Below are positions 45,715 through 56,819 of a DNA stretch of 64,000 nucleotides, piece after piece (within the stretch, counting starts at the first letter, position 1; every line of letters starts with the position of its first letter). Position numbers and translations under genes: made by a program. Source of the stretch: Gnetum montanum (Eukaryota > Streptophyta > Gnetopsida > Gnetales > Gnetaceae); contig MNCI01013865.1 of assembly GCA_015680685.1 (NCBI GenBank), positions 766,726 through 830,725 on the forward strand, written 5' to 3'. Under the pieces are notes generated by a model. The model saw only the letters and a program-made list of their open reading frames with translations. It did not search any database and was not told the origin of the DNA.

Positions 45715-48355
45715 ATCACACTAAAGTGTCTCTCATGGAATGTTAGAAGACTTTCAAATCCCCATAGAAGATATATAGTCTAAGATTATATTCATAGGCA
45801 TAACCTAGATGTTGCCTTTATTCAAGAAGTTGAAATTCATGGTTTCCATATTCAAACTTGTTGTAAGAGTCTTTTTCCAAAGAGTTATTATGTTTATTCT
45901 AACCATGAGCATAGTAAATGTGAAGCTATGATTCTTCTTCATAGTAAGTGATTAGTCTATTATTGATCATGGTTATGATAATTTGGCATATTGTTGTTAG
46001 GTTCAGTTATAGTATGCTAATGAAATTCTAGGTTTCAATTCCATTTACACTCCTTGTAGTCTAAATGATAGGAAGGCTTTTTGGAATTGGCTTGGTCATA
46101 ACTTTCCTGCAACCAATTGGATCATTATACTAGACTTTAGTATGATTAATAATCCAAAGGATAAATTTGGAGGAAAGGGAGGTGGTTTGGACAATAGTGA
46201 GATTTTCTTTTGGCTTTTGTTGAAGAGAAAATTGAATTTGCAAGAAGGTAATGAAAATCATCCTTCTTCTAGTACTTCTAATTGGTTTACTTAAAGCAAT
46301 TCTAGACAATGAGATTCCTACATTTTTTGTAGGTTAGATTGGATATACATGTCTATGAATGCTTTTATCCAATTTACTACCACCAACGGTGCTCTTGTTT
46401 AGGCAAATTATATCCAGTTTTTGTTAGATCATTATCCTATTCACTAATCTCTTTCCCTTTCTAGCTGCCATCACTCTTCCAACGATATCTATATTTTTAA
46501 CACTACCTTAATTTTTAGTAGCTCTATGTGTTATTTATTGATGCAAATTTGGAATTTTCATCCTAAACCCACTAGTGATGATAGTTAGAATAATTAGAGG
46601 ATAAATGCTTGTACTTGCCTACAATGTTTTTTCAAACATGTTGGTAAAATGGTGGCTTCTTGATTAACTTCTTATAAGTCAAACCTTCATAGTAAACCTC
46701 CTTATTACAACATACTATTAAAAGAGGCAAAGTGACTGAGGCCCAATTCTGTTGTTTGCAAATCACCAAGGAGAATATGCGTATTATAAATCATCATGAA
46801 GCTAGAGGTGTTGACCTTCATGCCTGTCTTTCTTGCTTCATATGGGTAACTAGGCTACTAAAGATTTTTTTCATCTCCTCTAAGGGAAACTTGCCTTACC
46901 TAAAATCCTAACTATTCAAGTTGAAGATAATATCTTTACTTCCAAGATTGACATTTTATAGGCTTTCTTTGATTTTTACTCTATTATTTTTTGTAAAGAA
47001 GATATTGATCCTATTGCAGTAACTAATTCCTTGGGAGTTATTACTCTTGTTTGGTGTTGCTACTCTTATTTCTAAACAAGATCTTTGTAAGGCTCTTTAG
47101 CAACTTCATAGTGGCAAAGTCCCTAGCATGGATGGTATTCCTATAGAATTTTTCATAAAATTTTGGCCCACTCTTCAAGATACTATCTATAGTATGTATA
47201 ATAAAGGTCTTATGAAAGGTTCATTTGTCAAAGTTATCAATGCCAAAATTATTAAGCTTCTATCTAATTCAAGAAATCGTATGTGCATGAGCAACTAGCA
47301 TCCTAATTCCAAAATTATTAAGCTTCTATCTAAGTCAAAATCATATGTGCATGAGCAACTGGCACCCTATTACTCTTTTAAATGTTATCTACAAAATTGT
47401 TGCTAAAGCTATAACCAGTAAATTAAAATCTTTTCTTCCTTGGCTCATCAACAAAGACTAAATTGGTTTTTTTCAAAATAAGTATATCTTAGACAATGTT
47501 GTTACTACTATTAAGGGTATGCATTGGGCATCATTCACTAATGAAAAATTCATTCTTCTTAAGCTCGATTTTGTGAAAGCTTATGACATGCTTGATTAGT
47601 ATTTTTTTAAGAAGTGTTGTTAAGCATCATAACTTAGGTAATGTTTTTGATAGTCTCATTGATCTTCTCTTGTCATATGCCTATTCATTCATTTGTATTA
47701 ATGGGAATTTCTCTAAGGTTATTGAGCTTTAAAAACTAGTCTAACAAGGATGTCCTTTAGCTCCTTATCTCTTTATCATCGATGTTGATGCTCTTAGAGC
47801 TATTCTTAGAGCTCATAGTGATTCTATGAGGTTAAAAGGAATCTCTCTTCCACAAGATGGTAAGGATTTTGTTTATAACTAGTTTATGGATGATACGTTT
47901 CTCACTTTTCTTAAGGACCACAATAATTTTAACACTACCTTGGATTACATTGACATTTCTTATCAAGCCTCATGAGCCTAAATTAATTGGAGCAAAACAC
48001 AAGCTATTCTATCACGCTTCTCTCTAAGGCCTACCTAGACTTATAATTATAATATAGAATGGATTTCTCCTCCAGATGTGTTCATCCTTTCAGGTATTCA
48101 AATAGCTTTATTCTCAAATCCCACTACTTTATGAAATAATGTGGTGGAAAAAGTGAAACATAAGACTTTGAAATGGGCATCCAAACTTTTATCTCTTGTA
48201 GGTAGATTTATCGTAGCTAATCTGAGCTCCACTCATGTATACTACTCTTCTTTCATGGCTCCTTCTAAATCTTCCTTTTAGAGCATTAATAGAATTCTTA
48301 GAATTTTTTTATGCGGGAATAAGAATAATCACAAACCTTTTCATTGAGTTGCTTG
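45715..48355 (+). pseudogene. LINE ORF2 remnant (endonuclease and reverse transcriptase)
   Basis: The region opens with LKCLSWNVRRLSNPHRR (45725), the first block of the AP-type endonuclease, then AFIQEVEIHG. The expected catalytic glutamate is in IQE. RT blocks follow: WHPITLLNVIYKIVAKAITS (47360-47420), GFFQNKYILDNV, FILLKLDFVKAYDMLD (47545-47595), APYLFIIDVDAL (47760) and FMDDTFLTFLKD (47885). A thumb-like part follows to 48350. It has many stops and shifts. Family usage: nicks target DNA and primes cDNA synthesis. Confidence 0.8.
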
Positions 48356-48618
48356 GGATATTAATTAGATTAAATAATTAATTCATATGTTATTATTTAG
48401 TTAGTTTAAGGCTTCAACAACATTAATAATCATATGCTTCACTTTGGACTAAACCATACATAACAAAGCTACCACTAGTCCAAGTGGGAAGATAGCAACC
48501 TATAATCAACACTTAACAATCTAGATACCACATTAGTCCTATCTACAGAATTCAACCAATCACACGTGGATACTTGTGATCCATATGGTTGGATGTAGGG
48601 GATGCCTACTACTCATCA
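48355..48618 (+). repeat. Fragment of an Athila-family LTR
   Basis: This stretch aligns with the later half of the LTRs of B and D. Shared points are TTAGATTAAATAATTAATTC, CATACATAACAAAGCTACCA, GGGAAGATAG, and TATGGTTGGATGTAGGGG...CTACTCATCA ending at 48618. It lacks the first half and any primer-binding site after it. It abuts the broken LINE end. Confidence 0.55.
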
Positions 48619-49415
48619 CCTCCTCTATTAGTATAATCAACATTATCAAAGGTATTATCTCCATATCTTAATGAATAGCTACAAAAAATTATTAATAATT
48701 AAAATATCTTGAACATGCTATCCATTTTGAAGATTTGACATGTAATTACCAATAGATAGATTTTATTAATGTTTTTTATTATAGAGAATTATTTGGAAAC
48801 CATCTAAATCAACAACAAGTTTCTGTGAGACCTCAAGAACAAATATTTGTTTCCCCTTAGTTATCAAAGAATTCTTTGAAATTGATTTGACTTGAAGCCT
48901 CCTGAAAGATACATTTTTTTAAATAGCAATAAAAGAAAAGGGTGGGCTAACTATTAAAATGTCCACAATCGAAACCATTGTAGGATCTAAAGTATTTGTA
49001 AAAAAAGAAAAACTTTACAACATTTGAAGAAGAAACCTTAGTAGTGTTTATAGTAGATTGTTGTTGACATGCTTGCATAGCCTCTTTTCATAGCATAAAA
49101 GGAGATGAATCAAACATATGAATTTTTGATGATAATAGTGACATGAATTTAGAAAATTGTAATAAACAACCTTCTGCACATAATCAATTCTACCAATATG
49201 TAGATGAATTTCTCACCTAAGAAACTTAAAATCCACCTCAATCATATGTTGAATTATGTGAAAACCACTACTTGTAGCTAAGGTTTCAAAATTCTTGATT
49301 GGCCCTATTTGAGAGAAAATATCCTTTTCAACTTTTTCAAAAAATCAATGGAAGGTTTAACAATTCAACAAAATAAAGAATCCTTTAAAATTCAAAAGAT
49401 GTTGGATTAAGAGAG
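48619..49415. other. Unassigned AT-rich stretch
   Basis: About 800 bp with no convincing frame or match to another part of the window. It ends at GAGAG directly before the TGTTGATG of element C, so it is the left flank of that element. Confidence 0.35.
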
Positions 49416-49502
49416 TGTTGATGCATAAATTTTGGACATACCAACATGCAGAAAAGCTCATTTAAGGATATTATCACCTAAGGTGCCTCCCATATGGGTA
49501 TG
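49416..49502 (-). repeat. 3' LTR of element C, first piece
   Basis: It aligns with 59553-59637 (GATGCATAAATTTTGGA, CCAACAT, CAGAA, CTCATTTA, TATCACCTA, GGTGCCTC). It continues after the T insertion at 52662. The last five bases, GTATG, are repeated at 52657-52661. Confidence 0.85.
49498..49502. other. Target-site duplication, left copy
   Basis: GTATG directly before the T insertion. The right copy is at 52657-52661. The uninterrupted relative at 59632-59640 has a single equivalent (GGGTACGAAAACC). Confidence 0.85.
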
Positions 49503-49805
49503 TGTTGGCGACCGTTTGGGACGCGACCACCAACGAGTGTCCTTGAATAGGATTTAGGTGCTTGCTGGTCTCTGGCAACACCAAGGCCCAGATACCTCCA
49601 AATAGACTCAATGGTTAATGTGAGTATGTGTGTGTGCTGTTGCGGTATGTGGTTGTGAAAAATGAAACGATTGTGTTGTATATAACTACAAATGACTTAT
49701 CTTAAAGAGATTCAGCCAACGTTGCCAAGTACTATGAGTTATTGAGAGTTCTTATTCTGTTCAATTGCCTAGTCTACGCAGTCCTTATAATACCTACTGG
49801 TAACA

Positions 49806-50700
49806 AATAAAATTTTGTAAAAATATTTGAGCACAACTCTATGAATCTACTTCTAATTTTCCCCAAAGAAGGAGATAGTTCCAAAAGAAAACTAGAAATA
49901 GAGCAAGATTCAATGGAAATAGATAGAAAAGAAGTAGATTTCTGTTAAGACCTCAAATGTTTAAACAAGGTAAAATGATACGAGTAAACACTTTGCAATA
50001 AAGCTATCCCAAATTCAATAACTACAAATTGTTCAAACTTCCAAGGCTCAAATAAGCAATTTCTTCAAGACAATCCTACTATGCTACCAAAAAATTGCTA
50101 TGTAAACTATCACGTACGAGACTCCATTTTGGCTAGATAATGGATGTTAACAATTGCATTCAACAGAACCATCAAAAGACTTAACAATTTTTGATTGAAA
50201 TACCATGGAGATTCACTTTAAAGATAAAAGAAGCTATTCTGGTCCCATCAAAATCCCAAAGATTTTCTGAACCCTCTCGAATATTGAATCATTCAACGGC
50301 TTAACTACAAGCAGAGGCTCACTTACAACAATCTCAATAGCGGTTCTTATACATTGCACAATAATAAAATTCACTACTAAAATGCTCTTAAGGATTTCAA
50401 ACATAAGCGCTTCTATGGAAAATTTTTAATATAAATTTTCTATCGTGCAACAAGAATAATAAGAGCAATCTAAAAATTCCAAAATTACTTGCCAAGCATG
50501 ATACTATATAAACCACTAGCTAAAAAATTTAAACAAGATAAAAAACAATAAGCATAACTCACAGGACTATGACAAAGAGGCTGAAATCTTTTCTTTAGCA
50601 AGCCATCTTACAAGCAATCTTTCACAATGTGTGACTCCAAGTGTGGTCCCAAGTGTGATCAAGTGTGTGATACCAAGTAGTGTCTTCCTTCTTACCCCTG
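49806..50700. other. Gene-free part of the T insertion
   Basis: No coding frame or match elsewhere in the window. If the unit is an LTR, this is its R-U5 part downstream of the TATA box. It is AT-rich. Confidence 0.4.
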
Positions 50701-50705
50701 AAGCC

Positions 50706-50713
50706 TTTTTATA
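50706..50713 (-). promoter_or_regulatory. TATA box in the T insertion
   Basis: The minus strand reads GAACTCTATAAAAAGGCTTCAG, a strong plant TATA context. It points toward 49503, away from the isomerase gene, whose stop codon lies 700 bp upstream. It suits an LTR promoter. Confidence 0.6.
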
Positions 50714-50778
50714 GAGTTCTAAAGGTAGTTACATTATAAAATATCTTAGCTAACTTTTCTCCCAAGTAAGGAAGTTAA

Positions 50779-50852
50779 TTACTTGCCCAACAAGTTAGGA
50801 GATCTTACTTGCCCAACAAGTTAGAAGATTACTTGTCCAACAAGTTAGGAAA
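50779..50852. repeat. Three tandem 25-bp units upstream of the T promoter
   Basis: Three near-identical units of TTACTTGCCCAACAAGTTAG (with AAG/GAG ends) lie about 70 bp upstream of the TATA box. Each contains the inverted pair ACTTG..CAAGT. Position and structure suggest U3 enhancer repeats. Confidence 0.7.
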
Positions 50853-51417
50853 GTTAGGAGAAAATCATGCTAATATTGGCATGTGTCTTTACAAATATTG
50901 CTTTTATAAGAAATAATAATAATTTTTTAAAATAAATCCAAGAGCTCCATATAATTGTTATTTTTATTTTTATTTGTTTAGAATTTTTAAGTTTTAAATG
51001 TTAAATATTATTGAAGCCCTAGTAATTTTATAAATGGGTGGTAGTAAAAAGGTAATTTTGTATACACCTTAATGTAACGTTGGTTGAGGTATTTGTACGA
51101 GTCAATAAGGCTGACCCTTGCAAATTTTTATTTTAAATGCATAAAATTTGCTGCTGGCTTCTTGGTGCCGTTAGAACATCTCTGAATGTGAAGGCCAAAT
51201 GTGAAGGCGCCAGGCCTAGAACTGCCAGAAAATAATTTCAAATTATCCCACCCTGCCAGAACCGTATATCAACTGCCACCATGAAAGAAGGCTCTGCCAC
51301 CGTGTTTGGTAATGTTGCCATGTGTTCCATAAAAACTACGGCTCTTGTAACCTTTGCTATGTCTTCGAACAACAATTGTAATCCAGATAAATGGAATCCC
51401 AATCTACCTGAGAAACC

Positions 51418-52230
51418 CTAAATATTAGAGACAGAAGGGAAGATATATAAATCATGATGAGCATCAAGCTCCTTGATGACACTGAGGAAGGTGGAGAGGC
51501 AGATTTGGGCGTAGACGTCCTTATTCCAGTTGCAGGTGATGATGGCTTGTGCCTCTACCACGGCTTCAGCCAGGACAGTGTCGACGTCGGAGCAAAGGCG
51601 ATCCACAATGCCCAAGTCCAAAGCTTGGTGCACCTGCAACTTGGAGCCCTTTAACAAAACCTCACTGACTACCTGTGGCGTCAATTTGCTGTGGATGAGG
51701 GCCACCAGGCTCACCAACATTTGCATGTCCAGATCCACCTCACTCATGTAAAGTACGGGACCGCATTGGCCATGGCCATGGCCATCTAACACGAAATGGT
51801 AGTCGTGTGTGAGGGCGAACATGAGACCGCCAGCTGTGGCATGATCACATAGGGCCACAATGGTGGGCACGCCCAGCCGCATGAAGGCCGCTAGCACATC
51901 CTCGAGTTTGTGGCAAATTATTTTCAGATTTTTCTGGCCATCCTCTACCTCTGCTACCCACTTCAGATCCAGGTCGTTCAAAAAATACCTTCCTTTGTTT
52001 GTTGTGACAAGCGCGATCGCGTCAGGTAACTCTACGATGGTGCGGAGAGCAACACTAATGCTTTCGAGTGTGGCAAGGTTAAATTGGTGGTCAGAGTTGC
52101 TAGGGAGGGTCAAAATGAAGACATCGCCATTCCTTTCCAAAGTGCACATCTTCATCGGTGTATCGGCATCCATGTAGCCAGTCACTCGCCCTTGAAAAAA
52201 TAAAAAATTTTCCCTACGTAGTAACAACAC
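51418..52230 (-). CDS. Enoyl-CoA delta-isomerase-like protein (ECI family)
   Basis: The 270-codon frame is open to a stop at 51418. By comparison with plant ECI proteins the likely start is Met28 at 52149 (MCTLERNGDVFILTLP), giving 243 residues; the earlier codons may be intron or leader, since TTTTTTCAAG|GGCG before them looks like a splice acceptor. The crotonase fold is visible: VTTNKGRYFLNDLDLKW, then VPTIVALCDHATAGGLMFAL, then VLYMSEVDLDMQ with the expected glutamate, then GIVDRL. The family shifts double bonds of enoyl-CoA in peroxisomal fatty acid breakdown. The C-terminus (FPSVSNI) lacks the SKL-type peroxisome signal usual in plant ECIs. CG dinucleotides are common here, unlike the flanks. 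It lies inside a mobile insertion. Confidence 0.85.
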   Translation of the reverse strand: MLLLRRENFLFFQGRVTGYMDADTPMKMCTLERNGDVFILTLPSNSDHQFNLATLESISVALRTIVELPDAIALVTTNKGRYFLNDLDLKWVAEVEDGQKNLKIICHKLEDVLAAFMRLGVPTIVALCDHATAGGLMFALTHDYHFVLDGHGHGQCGPVLYMSEVDLDMQMLVSLVALIHSKLTPQVVSEVLLKGSKLQVHQALDLGIVDRLCSDVDTVLAEAVVEAQAIITCNWNKDVYAQICLSTFLSVIKELDAHHDLYIFPSVSNI

Positions 52231-52656
52231 AAATTATCTTCCAGATAATAATTTTAATCTCTGTTCTTCGATGCCTACAACCTGTTACTATTGATGCCAC
52301 ATAGTTACACCATCGCCGCTACATCGGATGATCGATCTCCTCGTGAGCTCCTCAGAGGGTCATGGAGCATTCAGCAATCGCGGTTGGGAAACAGACGGAT
52401 CATGGATGAAATGAATGAAGATGAACATAAAATTATAAAAACACAATAATTTTGTAGGCCCAATTCATCATAAGATTTGTATTTACTGACATCCTACATT
52501 TGGTATCTCTTTGCATTGCTTTATTAAGAAATGAAATTGCCTTTGTTACTACAGAGGCCTTCCTTCCTTAATTTGTATTACAAACAGAAATTTTTCTAAC
52601 TACATAAACCTTTAATCATGCCAACCTATTCCATGACATGGCCAAATGTGCCAATA
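52231..52656 (-). other. Upstream part of the T insertion, possible gene leader
   Basis: The 200 bp nearest the gene are CG-rich (GATCGATCTCCTCGTGAGC, CAATCGCGG), like the gene itself. They may be 5' leader or promoter captured with it. The outer 200 bp are AT-rich, ending CCAATA at 52656. Confidence 0.45.
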
Positions 52657-52661
52657 GTATG
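52657..52661. other. Target-site duplication, right copy
   Basis: GTATG directly after the T insertion; the element C LTR resumes at 52662 with GAAACCTAGGAATAGTCTC, matching 59640-59660. Confidence 0.85.
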
Positions 52662-53300
52662 GAAACCTAGGAATAGTCTCAGCTACAAAGGGCAATGTAG
52701 TGTTCCAAAAAATTTTGAATAAAAAGTCCAAACAAAGTTTGAATATCAAACAAACTTTAAAATTTGAGCATTATGTGATTTCTTTGTAATAGTGAATCCA
52801 TGTAAAGGTGAGGACAAAAACTGAACAATGGCTAAAAATAATTTGAACAAACAATGGAAGCAAAATTATCATAAAACAACAAGGTGTTTAAAATTTTCCT
52901 CATTTAGTATCTAAGTGTGAAAACATCACCTACAAATCCAAGAGTGTGGGAGATCTATCATAGTGCTAACACATTATACATGCCATGCACCATCATTCGC
53001 ATTACTTGCAACATCTACATGAATCACAGATCATTCACTGCCTACAACACTTGCTAACTTTGTGCCTACTCGCCATCGATAACTAACTACCATGCACTAC
53101 CATGTGCCTACTAATAGTTGGCTGTAACTCCCACTATGCACCTGCAATGTCTATTAGTTACTATTACATGTCATAGTGATGTCTGTCATAGTTGCTAATA
53201 GCACATGTGTCTCTCTTGCTACCTACCACCTTGCCCTCATCCTACACTATTGTTGCTAGAGAGAAAGAGGGCCTAAGATCTTCCTTGGATTTCTCTCCTT
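52662..53300 (-). repeat. 3' LTR of element C, second piece
   Basis: It aligns with 59640-60152 of the other LTR (CAAACAAAGTTTGAATAT, TTTCTTTGTAATAGT, and a run of CTACCAC/TGCCTAC words). The alignment must stop where the other LTR is cut. The true LTR end lies further right, before about 54400, but cannot be fixed. Confidence 0.7.
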
Positions 53301-54804
53301 TGCTAGTTGCTAGTTGCACCACCTAGTGTAGTTATGGATACTACCACTATTTGCAACATCTCTGGCTATGTGCATCATCTATCACCATTCATGCACATCA
53401 CTAATCCTAATGTTGTTCTTGCGCATCACTAGTTTTAACATGCCTACTTATTGTTGATCTCAACATCACGCTATCAATGATCGTCTACCACTCACACACT
53501 ACTTTCTCACCATAGTTGCAACTCCCATCATGTGCCTACAACATCTATAGGTTACTATTGCATACCACAATGATGTTTGCCACCATCGTAACATCTACTA
53601 CTACTATTGGGAGAGAGGGAGGCCAAGAGATCATCATTCCCATGCACCGTTGCTATCTACCATCTGACATTGCATGCTACCACCTACTGACTACTGTTCG
53701 CTGCTTGTGAGAGGGATACCTCTCATGATCTATTCCCCTGCTATCCATGCACACGTTATACCCACCTATTGACTGCCAAACGGAGATAGAGATCTCCCAC
53801 AATCCCTCTTCACCATACCTACGACTAATGCCATCACTATCGCTATAGCCACTGGGAGCTATCGTAGATGTTGCTATTGCTAATGTCACTTGTAGTTGCC
53901 ATCTACACTTATTGTCTTTTTCCAATTAGTCCCCCCTAAAATCCCTGCCTCTATATTGCTACACATTGCCACTCATTTTATAACTGCACCTGTTGATAAG
54001 CTTAAATGCCCACATCTACCACTTTGTGCTAATTACCACCATTCCATGTCTACCACTACCCCAAGTCCTATCTGCCATGTGCCTATAACACCCACTTTTG
54101 CATGTCCCTACAAAATGCTTACTACCTGCTATTGCTTACACAACACCATAGCCATATTCTCTAAGAGTTTCTCATTAAGAAAATAAAATTTATAAGTTTC
54201 CAAGGTGTAACTGATTTATTAATTAATTGGTTAATTTAGATTAGTGTGATATTCAAAATTGTCGATTTATCAGTTACTACCAATAACACTCCCTATACCA
54301 ATAAATTAGACCCTAAAAAATTGAAGAAATATTTTTCTCATTATTAAGTATGTTATGAATTATTTTTAAATCATCAAAGTAGGTTTATTGCCAACAACCA
54401 CTAGGTTTCCACATTTATCTTTCCAAGGAAGAATTTTAAAACACTAGTATAAACTGTGTAGATGATGATACATGGTGGATCTTGACATTTTCATGGTATT
54501 AAAACTAAATTCACGACCCTGTGCAATAGCATGGGAGATGTTGCCATCAACATAACCCAAAAACTGCAAATTGCATGCAAGTGCAAGGAACAGCAAAACC
54601 ATAAAAATTTTAAAAGGGGATGCAAAAGATAAAGGATTGAATAGATCATTAAACATAGATGAACAAAAATTTGAAAGTAACTATACCTACTGAAGCATGA
54701 TTAAAATGACCATATAATCAAGAGAAAATTAAACATGGGCCACCCTTGCAACACCATCTTATTTAATTAAGACCAAAACCTATGCTCTTTATAAATCATA
54801 ACTT

Positions 54805-54842
<38 letters not shown>

Positions 54843-55968
54843 ATATAATTAAGATCTCATTCCCAATCTTCTCATAGGGTAAAAGTAAAAAGTATGTGAA
54901 CTACTTTGAGCACAAGACATATACAAAACTTAATGAAGAGGACAAGCTTATCTTAGATCATAGTCAGCCATAACTTTAAATTTTTCCTTAAGACTCATTA
55001 TTTTTTTCCTGACATTCAAAAGAGAATGGGTGAAAGGGATTATTTTCTTTTCTCTCTTTTTTTTGGAATTTTGGGAAAATAGGTTCATAAGAGCAATGGA
55101 GGCTAGGATGAGAATTGTTGCCAAACCGTATCACACTCAAGAACTTATTACACTACCAATGAACATGGTCCTCATTATTTTCTTTTATCCCTTTCTTTTT
55201 AGGAAAATTTTCTCATGGTGTACTTCATTCTTAAGGTAGTAATTCAAAAATGAGTATGCCCAATTAGCTACACTACCAAAGAACATGGTCCTTTTAGAAC
55301 TTTGCCCATGGTGTAGTTCAACCCTCATGCATGTGCCTTTAATTATGATCTAGATGGCATCATAGCAGGTCTCCTAGGTGGCTAAGGGTTCTCAAGTGGA
55401 GATGAACACAATTCACCCTGTTGCTCATAGGATAGCCATGGATCATCACACTTTAGGGCTAGGTTTATAAGAATGAAAAAGGCATTTTCCAAGGTCACCT
55501 AGTGATTGTGGCTAAGCACTCTCCAACTTCACATATTCTACATTCACATGATCATGATGATAACATGATAGGTTAGCATAAATCTCATTCTCCATAATCC
55601 AACATAACTGATAAAACTAAAACCTTGAAATAGATTGATAAGAATCATAACATTGTTGAAATATATCATATAAAGGAAATTCTATATAATAGTAATATGA
55701 TATATCATATATAACATTATACTTTCATTATTTTCTAATGTTGTTATGATGATCCAATGCCTAGTAACTCAAATGATCATAATGATTACTAAAATCATAT
55801 GAAAAGTACAAATCAAACCAAAACCAATATGATAAGAAATAGATTGTGGAAATGTAAAGAAAATATGCAAATGCAACTATATACAAATGAAATGCATGGT
55901 GAAAGGGAAGAAATAATGCAACTAAAGATCTCCCAAGTGTCCATGTGGCGCACCTAAGTAGAAATTAT
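53301..55968. other. LTR end and non-coding 3' region of element C
   Basis: The first part is rich in CTACCACT/TGCACATC words, continuing the LTR style. The rest is AT-rich and has no supported gene. Frames at 53516-54186 are by-products of the CTAC-rich repeats. A TA microsatellite is at 54809-54838. Confidence 0.45.
54809..54838. repeat. (TA)15 microsatellite
   Basis: An uninterrupted run of 15 TA units, in non-coding sequence of element C. Confidence 0.9.
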
Positions 55969-56181
55969 TTAGATGAAATGCATTAAAATTTCTATGTAAC
56001 TTATATCCTTGCAAATTAGCAATTTTGTAAACATTGGGCTAGTAACATCTATAACTTGGAATGGCCCTGACCACATAGGAGAAAGCTTAGTTTGAGAATC
56101 TATTTGACTAAATACTCTATCTCTTTTTATGACTAGATCTTCTATTTTAAAGACTTTATCTATATATTTCTTGTTAAACAA
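55969..56181 (-). pseudogene. Integrase C-terminal fragment of element C
   Basis: This 70-codon frame reads FNKKYIDKVFKIEDLVIKRD, then KLSPMWSGPFQVIDV, which is the DNA-binding C-terminal part of plant Ty3 integrases (FKVGDLVLK ... GKLSPNWEGPY). An FNAFHLNNFYL-type ending follows downstream at 55990-55960. The catalytic core is absent upstream, where sequence jumps to an RNase H tail. Confidence 0.75.
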
Positions 56182-56379
56182 CCTTTTAACAATTTTCTAA
56201 TGATTAGGATTACAAAAATCAATACATAATCACAATTCACTTGTTTTTTCTCTAATGGGAACTAAATTTGAAAAATATGACATCCTTTGACATAGCCTCT
56301 TTATTAATTTGAAAAACTTTAAAACATTAATCACTAAGTTTAGCCTTGGAAAATACAAATCCATGAATATGATCATCAT

Positions 56380-56560
56380 CATCAAATTTGGAAAGAAATG
56401 ATATTATCAAGTTGTGTCTAAAAGGGACATCTAGAGTAGTGGCCATTTGAGCTAATAATTCAGGAACATAATTTTGTTTTCTAGGGGCATGCTCAATGGA
56501 TATGTCATCAAAATTTGGTACACCTTCTAATGTTTTAAGGGATAAGATATCATTTATATC
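56380..56560 (-). pseudogene. RNase H tail fragment of element C
   Basis: Minus-strand translation around 56440-56500 reads SIEHAPRKQNYVPELLAQMA, the standard tail of a Ty3 RNase H (VPRxxNxRADLLSKLA). The preceding catalytic blocks are missing, so most of pol is deleted here. Confidence 0.6.
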
Positions 56561-56819
56561 TTTGTCCTCTCCTAATGGTGGTGGGTTACCTAAAAGAAAT
56601 GTTTTTTCATCATGTTGATGATAAGGAAAGATATCTTCATAAATTTCTTCACATTCACTATAGCAAAAGGATTTATTTCTAAAATTTCACTCTCATGGTC
56701 ATTTATAACATGTTCACCAAGTCCAATTTCAATAACTCCAATATAAAGATTAGTATTTTGATTTTCCAAAGATTGATTTTGTTGAACAAAAATTGTTACT
56801 TCTTATTTATAGAAAGGCT

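Larger units (their letters stand above)
44571..48355 (+). mobile_element. L1-like LINE, 3'-truncated
   Basis: ORF1-like and ORF2-like regions follow each other on the plus strand with an endonuclease and a LINE-type reverse transcriptase, and no LTRs. The RT continues to the C-terminal region near 48350 (FLCGNKNNHKPFH, VAWDIN) and stops abruptly where Athila LTR-like sequence begins. No poly-A tail is seen, so the 3' end is lost. Stops are numerous. Confidence 0.8.
49503..52656 (-). mobile_element. T-family insertion, probably a 3.15-kb solo LTR carrying a gene
   Basis: The insertion is exactly bounded by GTATG duplications inside the LTR of element C. On the minus strand it starts TATTGGCACATTTGG (52656) and ends ...CGACCGTTTGG-complement CCAACA (49503), so the ends are near-inverted (TGTTGG/CCAATA) as in LTRs. 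A TATA box at 50706 reads the same way. No internal copy of either end is present, so it is not a full LTR element. A second copy of the 49503 end is at 1-276. The enoyl-CoA isomerase ORF lies in what would be U3, in the same direction. A non-LTR element with captured gene is the alternative. Confidence 0.7.

Noticed and set aside
49503-49806. A 304-bp solo LTR ending GGTAACA
   Set aside because: The ends TG..CA fit, but no duplication flanks it, whereas a perfect GTATG pair flanks the whole 49503-52656 unit and the host LTR resumes only at 52662.
53516-54186. Frames in CTACCAC-rich sequence as host genes
   Set aside because: The stretch continues the LTR of element C and is made of simple CTAC/TGCC words. 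The frames are low in complexity and not conserved in the other LTR.
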